A stretch of 64,000 nt of DNA from Paenibacillus soyae (GCF_024623455.1 NZ_JANIPJ010000015.1:144766-208765); one strand, 5' to 3'; counted from the first letter of the stretch, positions 48,405 through 57,546 are shown. Notes: generated by a model from the letters alone, not told the origin. Program-made: numbers and translations.

Positions 48405-49292
48405 TCAATTATATCTAGCCGTAATTTCGTTGATGTACTCCCGAACCGTCGGGCTCAGCGCCGCGGGAGCGACGTGGATAAGCGATGTCGTACGCTTCGC
48501 TTCCTCTAACTCCCGAATGGGGACCGCGATCAGATCGTTATCTTCGAGTAGCTGATCGCGCATGTACGATTTCGGCAGCAGCGTGCCGGCTCGGCATGTA
48601 TGCAGCAGCCTGAGAATCGCTTCGAAGGAATCGATCTCCATGCGAACATCCGGCGAGATATGATGCTTCTCGAACAGCTCGTCCGTCAGAATGCGGTACC
48701 AAGTACCCTTGGAGAACAGAATCATGGGCAGGCCGTTCAAATCCTGGATATGCAAGGAGCCCTTGTCCGTCACGAAATGGTTGCGCGGCAGCACGAGCAG
48801 CAAGTGATCGTCGAACAGCGGCGCGCACCGGAGCGAAGGGTCGTCGATGCTGGAGGCAACGAGGCCGATATCGACCCGGTGCTCCCTGACGTAGGAGACG
48901 ATTTCATGCGTTTTGCCCGTTATCGCTTTGATGTCGCATTCGGGATGGGTGGAGGTCAGCAATTGGATCAAGTCGGGCAGTGTTGTCTGGAGAGTCGTCA
49001 AGCTGGCGCCGATCGTCAGCGTCGTTCTTCCGGTAGCCGTGAACTCGGAGACGGTCTGCAGGTAGCTGCGGTGAAGCTGCTTCAGCTCGAGAGCGTATTC
49101 GTAGGTTAACTGGCCGATGCGCGTCAGCTCCAATCGTTTGCCGATGCGGCGGAACAGCTCGACGCCGATCTCGTCCTCCAGCTTGGCCAGCTTGCGTGAC
49201 AAGGCGGGCTGAGACAGGTTAAGCAGGGCGGATGCCTTGTTCATGCTGGACTGCTCCACGATGACCGTGAAGACGTGTAGCTCTTCGTACAT
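48405..49292 (-). CDS. LysR-family transcriptional regulator
   Basis: Protein of 295 residues with N-terminal helix-turn-helix (1-60, MNKASALLNLSQPALSRKLAKLEDEIGVELFRR) and a periplasmic-binding-like effector domain (about 90-290). The layout and effector domain resemble CcpC/CitR-type regulators of central metabolism, but that is only a resemblance. AAGGAG is 11 bases before the ATG. It is divergent from sdhCAB, with a copy of the inverted-repeat element in between, so it could control sdh. Confidence 0.88.
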   Translation of the reverse strand: MYEELHVFTVIVEQSSMNKASALLNLSQPALSRKLAKLEDEIGVELFRRIGKRLELTRIGQLTYEYALELKQLHRSYLQTVSEFTATGRTTLTIGASLTTLQTTLPDLIQLLTSTHPECDIKAITGKTHEIVSYVREHRVDIGLVASSIDDPSLRCAPLFDDHLLLVLPRNHFVTDKGSLHIQDLNGLPMILFSKGTWYRILTDELFEKHHISPDVRMEIDSFEAILRLLHTCRAGTLLPKSYMRDQLLEDNDLIAVPIRELEEAKRTTSLIHVAPAALSPTVREYINEITARYN

Positions 49293-49461
49293 AACGGATA
49301 GATCTCCTTATATCATTTTGTTATAAGAAATTATAAAAAATAAGCAATTCCATTATAAGCTCAAAAGGAGTAGGATGGAAGTGTGGCAAATGTGTGTCGA
49401 GTTTTGTTGACGGGGGTACATGCAAGCGTTACAATGTAGAATGGTTTGTTTTGCAGAGGTT

Positions 49462-49628
49462 GTTCAAAAAGTCCGCTTTTGATCACGAAGTATCCCATGA
49501 AGCCCATTCGACATCGAAAATTGAATTCAGCCGGAACTTCCGGTGCTCACGTAGCTTCCACTACGCTCCGCTCCTCAGTTCCTAGCTTCTTTCAATTTTC
49601 TCGGTGCTGAAAACCGGACTTTTTGAAC
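49462..49628. repeat. Inverted-repeat intergenic element, copy 2
   Basis: A 167-base element with perfect 14-bp terminal inverted repeats (GTTCAAAAAGTCCG / CGGACTTTTTGAAC), extended to about 20 bp with mismatches. The interior is closely related to the copy at 44577-44742 (CAGCCGGAACTTCCGG, CACGTAGCT, CACTACGCTCCG, CCTAGCTTC, CGGTGCTGAAAAC). It lies 52 bases before sdhC, inside the presumed sdh leader. Confidence 0.85.
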
Positions 49629-49679
49629 ACGAACTAGTAACGAAATGGGCATTTCACAGTCTTGAAAGGAGAAGGAAAA

Positions 49680-50351
49680 ATGAAAGGAAATTCGTATTTC
49701 TCGCGCAAGCTGCACTCGCTTCTGGGGATTATTCCGCTCGGCGGGTTCATTGTCGTGCACGGGCTCACGAACTACCAAGCTTTCGAACGGGGACCTGAGG
49801 GCTTCGCGAAGGGCGTGGAGACGATCAATAGCCTGCCGGTGCTGCCGCTGCTCGAAATTTTCGGCATTTACCTCCCGCTATTGTTTCACGGTATTTACGG
49901 CTTATACGTCGCGTACCAATCGAACTCCAACACCGGCCGCTTCCAATATGGCCGCAACTGGGCGTTCACGGCGCAGCGCGTGACCGGCGTCATCACGTTC
50001 GTGTTCGTGTTCTGGCATGTGTACCAGACTCGGATTCAGGTTTACTTGGGCAACATCACGCATGAGGAGCTCGGCTCCACGATGAACCACATCGCAAGCA
50101 GTCCGCTTATGTTCGCGCTATACGTAATCGGCGTGCTGGCTGCCGTGTTCCACTTCAGCAACGGCCTGTGGGCGTTCCTGATCAGCTGGGGCATTACGAT
50201 CGGCCCTCGCGCGCAGCGTATTTCTTCTTATATTTGCATGGGCGTTTTCGTGATCGTATCGGCCCTGTTCATTCTTTCCCTGGTTGCCTTCAGCGGCGAC
50301 GAGTTCAAAGAAGCAGCGAATGCCGCTTTGACATGGACGAATATCGGATAG
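49680..50351 (+). CDS. sdhC: Succinate dehydrogenase cytochrome b558 subunit
   Basis: Protein of 223 residues with five membrane helices and histidines for two b hemes (SRKLHSLLG, VVHGLTN, LFHGIYG, FWHVYQT and VFHFSNGLW). This is the Bacillus-type (type B) diheme subunit that passes electrons from succinate to menaquinone and anchors SdhA/SdhB. AGGAG lies 10 bases before the ATG at 49680. First gene of sdhCAB. Confidence 0.95.
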   Translation: MKGNSYFSRKLHSLLGIIPLGGFIVVHGLTNYQAFERGPEGFAKGVETINSLPVLPLLEIFGIYLPLLFHGIYGLYVAYQSNSNTGRFQYGRNWAFTAQRVTGVITFVFVFWHVYQTRIQVYLGNITHEELGSTMNHIASSPLMFALYVIGVLAAVFHFSNGLWAFLISWGITIGPRAQRISSYICMGVFVIVSALFILSLVAFSGDEFKEAANAALTWTNIG

Positions 50352-50379
50352 TAGTACCGAAGACAAGGAGCGAAACGTA

Positions 50380-52137
50380 ATGGCAAAAAATAAAGTTATC
50401 GTCGTAGGCGGCGGACTCGCCGGCCTGATGGCGACTATTAAAGCGGCGGAAGCCGGCGTTCACGTTGACCTGTTCTCCCTCGTGCCGGTTAAGCGCTCGC
50501 ACTCCGTGTGCGCGCAAGGCGGCATTAACGGCGCCGTGAACACGAAAGGCGAAGGCGACTCGCCATGGGAACACTTTGACGACACCGTATACGGCGGAGA
50601 CTTCCTCGCGAATCAGCCTCCGGTTAAGGCGATGTGCGAAGCCGCTCCCGGCATCATCCACTTGATGGACCGCATGGGCGTTATGTTCAGCCGCACGTCG
50701 GAAGGCTTGCTTGACTTCCGCAGATTCGGCGGCACGAAGCATCACCGTACGGCATTCGCGGGCGCGACTACCGGCCAGCAGCTGCTCTACGCGCTGGACG
50801 AGCAAGTACGCCGCTGGGAAGCAGCCGGCCTTGTGACCAAGTACGAGCATTGGGAATTCCTCGGCGCGATTATGGACGACGACGGCGTATGCCGCGGCAT
50901 TTCCGCTCAGGATCTGCGTTCCATGGAAGTGGTTACCGTACGCGGCGACGCGGTTATTCTGGCATCCGGCGGCCCTGGCATTATCTTCGGCAAGACGACG
51001 AACTCCGTCATCAATACGGGGACTGCGGCAAGCGCGGTGTATCAGCAAGGCGTGAAATACGCGAACGGCGAATTCATTCAGATTCACCCGACGGCCATTC
51101 CGGGCGACGACAAGCTGCGTCTTATGTCGGAATCCGCGCGCGGCGAAGGCGGACGCGTATGGACCTACAAAGACGGCAAGCCTTGGTACTTCCTTGAAGA
51201 GAAATATCCGGCTTACGGCAACCTCGTGCCGCGCGACATCGCGACGCGCGAAATCTTCCACGTCTGCGTAGACCAGAAGCTCGGCATTAACGGCGAGAAC
51301 ATGGTTTACCTCGATCTGTCGCATAAGGATCCGAAGGAGCTGGACGTGAAGCTCGGCGGCATCATCGAGATCTACGAGAAGTTCATGGGCGACGATCCGC
51401 GGAAAATTCCGATGAAGATTTTCCCTGCGGTTCACTACTCCATGGGCGGCATGTGGGTCGACTACAACCAAATGACGAATATTCCGGGTCTCTTCGCTGC
51501 CGGCGAGTGCGAGTACCAGTATCACGGCGCGAACCGTCTGGGCGCGAACTCTCTGCTCTCCGCTATTTACGGAGGCATGGTGGCAGGACCGAAGGCCGTC
51601 GAATATATCAAAGGCCTCAAGAAGTCGGCTGAGGACGTATCGTCTTCCGTATTCGACCGTTACAAGAAGGAACAAACGGACAAATACAACCGCATTCTCG
51701 GCATGAACGGCACGGAGAACGCGTATGTGATCCACAAAGAGCTCGGCGAGTGGATGACGAATAACATGACGGTTGTACGTTTCAACGACAAGCTGGAGCA
51801 AACAATCGGCAAAATCAAAGAATTGAAGCAACGCTACAATAACATCAACATTAACGATACGGCGCAATGGAACAATGCCGGCGTGGCGTTCACTCGCCAA
51901 TTGTGGAACATGCTTGAGCTGTCGGAAGCAATGACGCTTGGCGCGCTCATGCGGAACGAAAGCCGCGGAGCCCACTACAAGCCGGAATTCCCGGACCGCA
52001 ACGACGATCAATTTATGAAGTCGACGATCGCGGACTGGACGCCGGACGGACCGAAAATTTCGTACGAGGATATCGACGTTAGCCTCATCGCTCCTCGTAA
52101 ACGCGATTACTCCACCGATAAGAAGAAAGGAGAATAA
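50380..52137 (+). CDS. sdhA: Succinate dehydrogenase flavoprotein subunit
   Basis: Protein of 585 residues. FAD motif VVGGGLAGLMA (8-18), covalent-FAD histidine H41 in RSHSVCAQGGIN, the substrate site HPTAIPGDDKLRLMSESARGEGG, and the later HYSMGGMWVD and GECEYQYHGANRLGANSLL. It oxidises succinate to fumarate. Order C-A-B, with 28 bases to sdhC and 2 bases to sdhB, indicates a single operon. Codon use is strongly biased to frequent codons, as in highly expressed genes. Confidence 0.97.
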   Translation: MAKNKVIVVGGGLAGLMATIKAAEAGVHVDLFSLVPVKRSHSVCAQGGINGAVNTKGEGDSPWEHFDDTVYGGDFLANQPPVKAMCEAAPGIIHLMDRMGVMFSRTSEGLLDFRRFGGTKHHRTAFAGATTGQQLLYALDEQVRRWEAAGLVTKYEHWEFLGAIMDDDGVCRGISAQDLRSMEVVTVRGDAVILASGGPGIIFGKTTNSVINTGTAASAVYQQGVKYANGEFIQIHPTAIPGDDKLRLMSESARGEGGRVWTYKDGKPWYFLEEKYPAYGNLVPRDIATREIFHVCVDQKLGINGENMVYLDLSHKDPKELDVKLGGIIEIYEKFMGDDPRKIPMKIFPAVHYSMGGMWVDYNQMTNIPGLFAAGECEYQYHGANRLGANSLLSAIYGGMVAGPKAVEYIKGLKKSAEDVSSSVFDRYKKEQTDKYNRILGMNGTENAYVIHKELGEWMTNNMTVVRFNDKLEQTIGKIKELKQRYNNININDTAQWNNAGVAFTRQLWNMLELSEAMTLGALMRNESRGAHYKPEFPDRNDDQFMKSTIADWTPDGPKISYEDIDVSLIAPRKRDYSTDKKKGE

Positions 52138-52139
52138 TC

Positions 52140-52904
52140 ATGGCTGAAACGACTACGGCAAAGAAAACGGTCAAGTTTATCGTCTCGCGCCAAGATACGC
52201 CGGACGCCAAGCCTTATACGCAAGAGTTCGAGCTGCCTTACCGCCCGAACATGAACGTCATCAGCGGCTTGATGGAAATTCAGCGTAACCCGGTTACGGC
52301 CGACGGCTCCAAGACGACGCCGGTATGCTGGGAATCCAACTGTCTGGAAGAAGTTTGCGGCGCTTGCTCGATGGTGATCAACGGCAAGCCGCGCCAAGCG
52401 TGCAGCGCGCTGGTAGATCAGCTGGAGCAGCCGATCCGCCTCGAGCCGATGCGCACGTTCCCGGTCGTACGCGACCTCGTCATCAACCGCGAGCGTATGT
52501 TCAACGCTTTGAAGAAAGTAAAAGCTTGGATCCCGATCGACGGCACTTACGATCTGGGTCCTGGTCCGCGCATGGCGGAGACGAAGCGTCAGTGGGCATA
52601 TGAGCTGTCGAAGTGTATGACTTGCGGCGTCTGCCTGGAATCCTGTCCGAACGTCAACGACCGGAACAGCTTCATCGGTCCTGCGGCAATCTCCCAAGTT
52701 CGTCTCTTCAACGCCCATCCTACGGGCGAGATGAACAAGGAAGAGCGTCTGGAAGCGCTCATGACGGACGGCGGCATCGAAGGCTGCGGCAACTCGCAGA
52801 ACTGCGTACGCTCTTGTCCGAAGGGCATCCCGCTGACGACTTCGATCGCGGCGATGAACAAGGATACAACCAAACATCTGTTCAAGAAATGGCTTGGCAT
52901 GTAA
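52140..52904 (+). CDS. sdhB: Succinate dehydrogenase iron-sulfur subunit
   Basis: Protein of 254 residues. N-terminal [2Fe-2S] domain with CWESNCLEEVCGAC and a later cysteine (RQAC); C-terminal ferredoxin domain with CMTCGVCLESCP and CVRSCPKGI for the [4Fe-4S] and [3Fe-4S] centres. It carries electrons from FAD to the cytochrome. AAAGGAG lies 5-6 bases before the ATG, overlapping the end of sdhA. Terminator at 52931-52976. Confidence 0.97.
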   Translation: MAETTTAKKTVKFIVSRQDTPDAKPYTQEFELPYRPNMNVISGLMEIQRNPVTADGSKTTPVCWESNCLEEVCGACSMVINGKPRQACSALVDQLEQPIRLEPMRTFPVVRDLVINRERMFNALKKVKAWIPIDGTYDLGPGPRMAETKRQWAYELSKCMTCGVCLESCPNVNDRNSFIGPAAISQVRLFNAHPTGEMNKEERLEALMTDGGIEGCGNSQNCVRSCPKGIPLTTSIAAMNKDTTKHLFKKWLGM

Positions 52905-52930
52905 TCTAGCGGCAATTATGGTGTACAGCG

Positions 52931-52976
52931 AACTGATCCCGGAGCGGGCCACGCTCCTCTGGGATCAGTTTTTTTT
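52931..52976 (+). terminator. Rho-independent terminator of sdhCAB
   Basis: AACTGATCCC..GGAGCG pairs with CGCTCC..GGGATCAGTT, followed by eight T. Confidence 0.92.
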
Positions 52977-52988
52977 AATTCTTTTGAT

Positions 52989-53007
52989 ATTGATAATTAT
53001 TATCAAT
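52989..53007. promoter_or_regulatory. Fur box upstream of the MFS exporter gene
   Basis: ATTGATAATTATTATCAAT with the perfect 7-1-7 dyad TGATAAT-T-ATTATCA, identical (and identical also in three preceding bases) to the box at 18220-18238. It lies 110 bases before the MFS start codon, beyond the sdh terminator. Confidence 0.85.
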
Positions 53008-53116
53008 AGTAATTTTACTGGAATTGGAAGCCGAAGTCAACCAGGTTGTAATTTACTCTTTTTGGAGTACAATATACGAGGGTAATCAAATTTGAGTACG
53101 GAATGAGGGGCTGCAA

Positions 53117-54673
53117 TTGGATGCGAATAAAAGTAATGTAAAATTAGTCGTCGCGGGACTACTGCTTGGATTGTTCATGGCCGCGCTGGATCAGACGATC
53201 GTATCGACGGCGATGACGACGATCATCAAGAAGCTCGGCGGCTTCGAATATTTTATTTGGGTGTATTCGGCCTATATGATTGCCATGGTCGTCGCTACGC
53301 CAATATTCGGGAAGCTCTCGGACATGTACGGACGGAGAAGATTTTTTCTGCTGGGCTTATTTCTATTCGTCGTGGGGTCGGTCCTTTGCGGCACGTCGCA
53401 GAACATGGAACAGCTCATCATCTACCGCGCGATTCAGGGGATTGGCGGAGGCGCTCTTATGCCGATCGTGTTCACGATCATCTTCGACTTGTTCCCGGCC
53501 GAGAAACGCGGCAAAATGATGGGGCTGTTCGGCGCGGTATTCGGCATCTCCAGCGTGTTCGGCCCGATTATGGGCGGCGCCATTACCGATAATTTCAGCT
53601 GGCGCTGGATTTTCTACATTAATGTTCCGATCGGAATATTGTCCTTCTTCTTCATATGGCGCGCTTACCACGAGAGCCGTAACAGCAAGAAGCAGTACAT
53701 AGACTGGGCCGGCGCGATTCTTCTTACGGCATCCATTCTCTGCCTCTTGTTCGGTCTGGAGCTGGGAGGGACGGACGGATGGGCCTGGCAGTCCGTTCAG
53801 ACGATTTCGTTGTTTGTCGGTTCGGCCGTTCTGCTCGGGCTGTTCCTATTCGCGGAGACGAAAGCGAAGGATCCGATTATTAAGCTGAGCTTGTTCGGCA
53901 GACGGCTCTTCACAAGCAGCATGATGATCAGCCTTCTTTACGGCGGAGTGATGATCGCGGGAGCAACGTATATCCCGATTTTCATCCAAGGCGTTTTTGG
54001 CATAAGCGCTACACAGACGAGTACGGTACTCATTCCGATGATGCTTGGCGTCGTCGCGAGCAGCCAGATCGGCGGCAGAATCGCGGGCAAATTCCCGTTC
54101 CGCAATATTATGCTCGTTTCGGCGCTGACCTTAATTCTCGGTACCTCGCTGCTCGGCTTCGCGATGGATGCGGAGACCAGCAGATGGATGATCACCGTGT
54201 ATATGGTTATTATAGGTCTCGGTATGGGCGTATCCTTCTCGCTTCTTAACATTTCGACGCTTAGCTCCGTTCCGCCGCAATATAAGGGCTCGGCTTCATC
54301 TCTAATCACCTTCTTCCGAACGATCGGCTCCGCTCTCGGGGTCACGATATTCGGCGTGCTGCAGAAGTCCAGCTTCCAGTCCGGCGTCGAAGAACTGCCG
54401 AATCTGGGCGCGGAGACGGCGGAACAAATCAAAGGCGGCCAAGCGCTTCTTGATCCTGCGATTCAGGCGCAGATGGGTCTGACTCCGGAAATCATCCAAG
54501 TGCTGCTCGGCAAGCTGGCCGATTCCATCGTGTTCGTGTTCCAGTGGTCCGTTATTCTGCCGGCGGCGGCTCTTGTGTTTGTTTTCCTAATGGGAAGAGC
54601 GCGGCTCGAGGAAGCGGCGAAACCAGCAGCGCATGGAACCAACAAGGCGGAGCCTTCGCCATCGCGGGGTTAG
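53117..54673 (+). CDS. MFS exporter, DHA2 family (14 helices)
   Basis: Protein of 518 residues with 14 membrane helices and DHA2 motifs: ALDQTIVSTAMTTI (motif D1), GKLSDMYGRRRFFLLG (motif A), RAIQGIGGGALMPI and GPIMGGAITDNFSWRWIFYINVPIG (motif C region). Such proteins export drugs or small metabolites with protons; with a Fur box in front, a siderophore or iron-complex exporter is plausible (inference). TTG start at 53117 with GAGGGG 6 bases upstream. The PadR gene follows after one base. Confidence 0.9.
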   Translation: MDANKSNVKLVVAGLLLGLFMAALDQTIVSTAMTTIIKKLGGFEYFIWVYSAYMIAMVVATPIFGKLSDMYGRRRFFLLGLFLFVVGSVLCGTSQNMEQLIIYRAIQGIGGGALMPIVFTIIFDLFPAEKRGKMMGLFGAVFGISSVFGPIMGGAITDNFSWRWIFYINVPIGILSFFFIWRAYHESRNSKKQYIDWAGAILLTASILCLLFGLELGGTDGWAWQSVQTISLFVGSAVLLGLFLFAETKAKDPIIKLSLFGRRLFTSSMMISLLYGGVMIAGATYIPIFIQGVFGISATQTSTVLIPMMLGVVASSQIGGRIAGKFPFRNIMLVSALTLILGTSLLGFAMDAETSRWMITVYMVIIGLGMGVSFSLLNISTLSSVPPQYKGSASSLITFFRTIGSALGVTIFGVLQKSSFQSGVEELPNLGAETAEQIKGGQALLDPAIQAQMGLTPEIIQVLLGKLADSIVFVFQWSVILPAAALVFVFLMGRARLEEAAKPAAHGTNKAEPSPSRG

Positions 54674-54674
54674 G

Positions 54675-55232
54675 ATGGTCAAACTGCTCGTGCTTGGATT
54701 ACTGATGGAGAAGGACCGCCATCCCTACGATATCCGTCAGACTATCATAGGACGGAATTGGCATCTGACTTTCAAAGTGCAGGATGGCTCCTTGTATTAT
54801 GCCGTGGATCAATTAAGGGAGCGGGGGTTCATCGAGGCGGCGGAGATTATTCGGAACTCGGGGGACAGCCGCCCGGACAAAACCGTGTACCGTATCACGG
54901 AGGAAGGCAGAGCTGCGTTTTTGGAGCTTCTGGATAAGCAGATGAGCCAAACGGCGTTCCCGCAGCATCCTATTTTTGCCGCTTTGCCTTTCTTGGCGCG
55001 CGGCGATCGCGACCAGACGAGAATTCATCTGAAGAAGCAATACGAAGCTTGTGTGGCTCGACTAGAAATGCTGAAGGGAGTTTCGGCCAAGAAGGAGGGC
55101 GCATTGCCGGGGGGAGCCGTGCAGCTTATTCGGGGGATGCTGAAATTCAGCTTGGCGGAGAAGGAATGGCTGGAGGAAGTCATGCATAATGCCGAGTCCG
55201 GACAATTGTTCGATCCGAAGCCTTCAGGTTAA
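54675..55232 (+). CDS. PadR-family transcriptional regulator
   Basis: Protein of 185 residues: PadR winged helix (LLVLGLLMEKDRHPYDIRQT, about 3-80, with DGSLYYAVDQLRERGFIE) and a helical C-terminal dimerisation domain of about 90 residues. Start ATG at 54675, one base after the MFS stop, so translation is likely coupled. PadR proteins are ligand-responsive repressors, often of the transporter next to them. The operon would then respond both to iron (Fur) and to a ligand. Confidence 0.9.
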   Translation: MVKLLVLGLLMEKDRHPYDIRQTIIGRNWHLTFKVQDGSLYYAVDQLRERGFIEAAEIIRNSGDSRPDKTVYRITEEGRAAFLELLDKQMSQTAFPQHPIFAALPFLARGDRDQTRIHLKKQYEACVARLEMLKGVSAKKEGALPGGAVQLIRGMLKFSLAEKEWLEEVMHNAESGQLFDPKPSG

Positions 55233-55253
55233 GCCAAGGAGCTAGCATGAACA

Positions 55254-55292
55254 TAAAAAAACGTCGGGGATGTCATCCCCGACGTTTTTTTT
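55254..55292. terminator. Bidirectional terminator after the PadR gene
   Basis: A perfect 17-bp stem (AAAAAACGTCGGGGATG / CATCCCCGACGTTTTTT) with a one-base centre, symmetric A- and T-runs. It serves both the PadR and the HxlR genes. Confidence 0.93.
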
Positions 55293-55297
55293 GAGAG

Positions 55298-55606
55298 CTA
55301 CATCCAAGCCTCTCCCCATTTTTGAATGGACTCGATAACCGGCTGCAAATCTCTTCCTTTGGGCGTTAATTCGTATTCGATGCGCACGGGCATCTCCGGA
55401 TATACTTGACGAATGACGATTCCCATCGTTTCGAGCTCTTTCATTCGATCGGTCAACATCTTGTCGCTCATCTCGGGAATCTGTTCTTTCATATCTTTAA
55501 ACCGCTTCGGGCCGCCAAGCAGCACCCTTATGATTCTACCCGTCCACTTCTTGCCTAACAAGTCAGCCGCAGCTTCGTATCTTGGGCACATTGTCGAATA
55601 ATCCAA
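55298..55606 (-). CDS. HxlR-family transcriptional regulator
   Basis: Protein of 102 residues, a single winged helix with CPRYEAAADLLGKKWTGRII at its start; the near-N-terminal cysteine is the redox-sensing residue in some family members (YodB/HypR type). I chose the TTG at 55606, behind GGGGTGA, giving the usual short N-terminus; upstream codons from 55651 add 15 residues without a ribosome site. Adjacent minus-strand EamA gene ends 90 bases upstream of this start, so HxlR could be its distal operon partner. Confidence 0.85.
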   Translation of the reverse strand: MDYSTMCPRYEAAADLLGKKWTGRIIRVLLGGPKRFKDMKEQIPEMSDKMLTDRMKELETMGIVIRQVYPEMPVRIEYELTPKGRDLQPVIESIQKWGEAWM

Positions 55607-55696
55607 CAGAATCACCCCGCTTTTTGTAGTTCTATTGTAGCATATGGACAAACTAAAAGTAAGTGCAATTCGATAAAGCGCGATGGAAATGGACGT

Positions 55697-56545
55697 TTAC
55701 AGCCGAATGACGATCAGCCCCGCTAACAAGAACATAAAAGCCGTCGTCTGAATGAAGGTAAGTCGTTCTTTATAATAGGCAATTGATCCGATGGCGACGA
55801 TTAAGCTGTTTGTCGCGAATATCGGGGCAGCCAGATTGGCTTGACCCGTTGCGATCGCGACGGCGTATAGCTGAAGTCCTCCATAGGAGAACAATCCGGC
55901 GGCAAGGCCGAGCATGAGGCCCGTCCTGTTGTTGGAAGGAGCGGAATGCTCCTTGACCGCCGGCTTTAAAAACCAGGCGAACGACAGGGCGTATGCAACG
56001 AACAAAACAGGTGCACTAGCGAGTCCAAGCTCATCGGTAACCTTCAGCCCGCCATTCCGGAGCGCGAACATGAGAATCGCCAAAGCAACCAGCAGAAACC
56101 AGCGTTTCTCCTTAATCGTGAGCGGCTCTTTGCGTTTGTAAGCGATGAGCATAACGGCGGCAAGCAGCAAGACAATGCCGGCACCCTGCACGAAGCTTAA
56201 CGGTTCGTCGTACCAGAACGTCGACATCGCGACGACTAAGACGATGTTCATATTGGTAAGCGGCGACGTTAAGCTGGCGGGACCGTGCTCGAGCGCCTTC
56301 ATGAAAAGGGAGTTCCCCCATGCCGAGCCGGCGCCGATTAGAATGCCCGCGATCCAAACCTCAAGCTGGAGCAAATCATGGAAGCGTCCTTCGACCGCGC
56401 AATGAATGCCGAAGCCGGCTGCCCCGGAAGCATATAACCCCTGAAGCAAAGTCCTTGTTGAACCGCCTTTCATCTGAGAAACCTTCATCCACCAGCCTGC
56501 GAGACCGAATACAACCGCGCTGCCGATGGCCGTCCACAACCACAT
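55697..56545 (-). CDS. EamA-family transporter (DMT superfamily)
   Basis: Protein of 282 residues with ten membrane helices in two five-helix EamA repeats; the ends of the repeats are GAGIVLLLAAVMLIAYKRKE (about 120-140) and QTTAFMFLLAGLIVIRL. Transports a metabolite or drug; substrate unknown. GGGAGAG lies 7 bases before the ATG. An HxlR gene follows on the same strand. Confidence 0.85.
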   Translation of the reverse strand: MWLWTAIGSAVVFGLAGWWMKVSQMKGGSTRTLLQGLYASGAAGFGIHCAVEGRFHDLLQLEVWIAGILIGAGSAWGNSLFMKALEHGPASLTSPLTNMNIVLVVAMSTFWYDEPLSFVQGAGIVLLLAAVMLIAYKRKEPLTIKEKRWFLLVALAILMFALRNGGLKVTDELGLASAPVLFVAYALSFAWFLKPAVKEHSAPSNNRTGLMLGLAAGLFSYGGLQLYAVAIATGQANLAAPIFATNSLIVAIGSIAYYKERLTFIQTTAFMFLLAGLIVIRL

Positions 56546-56702
56546 GACTTCACTCTCCCGAAATTGTTACACAACTGAAATGTTTCTGTTACGGCGTTAT
56601 CACATCCAGGGGCTAATATAATAAACAAGACCCCCTTTTTATATAATCTCTTTCGGACCTGCCGCGTGCGGGTCCACTTTTTTTGCTCCGCGCAATGAAG
56701 AA

Positions 56703-56726
56703 GGAGAGACGTCGTAACGTCTCTCC
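56703..56726. terminator. Hairpin downstream of the PHP phosphatase gene
   Basis: GGAGAGACGT and ACGTCTCTCC form a perfect 10-bp stem with a 4-base loop. The adjoining minus-strand sequence has only a weak T-run, so termination is possible but not assured. Confidence 0.5.
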
Positions 56727-56736
56727 TCCGCATAAG

Positions 56737-57546
56737 CTACAGAGGCACGATAACAGGCTGCCTCTTCCGATAAAACACCCACTGTGAGAAGCCGATTTCC
56801 TTCAACCGTTTGGCGACCAAGTCCCACTCGTCTCCAACCCTGGAAGGAACGTGCGCATCCGAACCGAAAGTCACGTTCACGCCAAAATGGAGGGCGCGCT
56901 CCAATATGTCGTCGGAAGGATACCAGCCGCCTACGTCCTTGGTGCTGCCGGACGTATTGATCTCAATGGATACCCCGCACTCGCCGATCGTCCGCAGCGC
57001 GTTGTCGATATGCTCATGGGCCGGAATGTCCGAGAATGCCGGATAGTATCCTTTCATGGCGTCAATATGACCGAGTATATCGAACATACCGGCGCGAGCC
57101 GACTGCTCGATAAGCTGGTAATAGCTCTTCTTCTCGTTGATATGGCCCTTCTCGTCCAGCTTCTTCCATCGGTTTCGATTGAAGATGCTGACGCCGCCCA
57201 CCTGATGAACGGAGCCGATCAAGTAATCGAAAGGTATGCCCTTGTAGGCTTCCCGATATGCTTCGACGTAGTCGGGGAAATAGTCCGATTCGATGCCGAG
57301 CAGCACCTCGATTTTGCCTTCGTACTTTTCCTTCAGCCTGAGCACTTCGTTCACATAATTCGAGAAATCGCTTCTTGCCATGGCCACACCCGGAGACGGC
57401 TGGTCTTGCTCGTGGTAGAAGTAGGGGGAGTGGTCGGAGATGCCGATCACCTGAAGGCCGGCATTCATCGCGGCGACGATGTAGTCCTCGATAGTGCCGT
57501 CCGCATGCCCGCATCTGAAATGATGCGTATGTAAATCGAATTTCAT
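56737..57546 (-). CDS. PHP-domain histidinol-phosphatase (HisK/HisJ type)
   Basis: Protein of 269 residues of the PHP superfamily. Metal ligands are visible as DLHTHHFRCGHADG, ISDHSPY, GIESDYFPD, SVHQ, GHIDAMK, EINTSG and FGSDAHVP. This order fits the PHP-type histidinol-phosphatase of Firmicutes, which removes phosphate from histidinol phosphate. Start ATG at 57546 with GGAG 8 bases upstream; a GTG at 57555 falls inside the site-spacing. A LysR gene ends 11 bases upstream, so the pair is one transcript. Confidence 0.88.
   Translation of the reverse strand: MKFDLHTHHFRCGHADGTIEDYIVAAMNAGLQVIGISDHSPYFYHEQDQPSPGVAMARSDFSNYVNEVLRLKEKYEGKIEVLLGIESDYFPDYVEAYREAYKGIPFDYLIGSVHQVGGVSIFNRNRWKKLDEKGHINEKKSYYQLIEQSARAGMFDILGHIDAMKGYYPAFSDIPAHEHIDNALRTIGECGVSIEINTSGSTKDVGGWYPSDDILERALHFGVNVTFGSDAHVPSRVGDEWDLVAKRLKEIGFSQWVFYRKRQPVIVPL

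Noticed and set aside
49293..49461. Possible regulator-binding sites between the LysR gene and the repeat
   Set aside because: AT-rich sequence with T-N11-A-like stretches is present, but too common to support a call.
49394..49585. 63-codon plus-strand frame before sdhC and related frames in 44577-44742
   Set aside because: They run into the inverted-repeat element and are not conserved between its two copies.
50305..52011. 568-codon minus-strand frame opposite sdhA
   Set aside because: Its length comes from the strong codon bias of sdhA; composition is not protein-like and there is no ribosome site.
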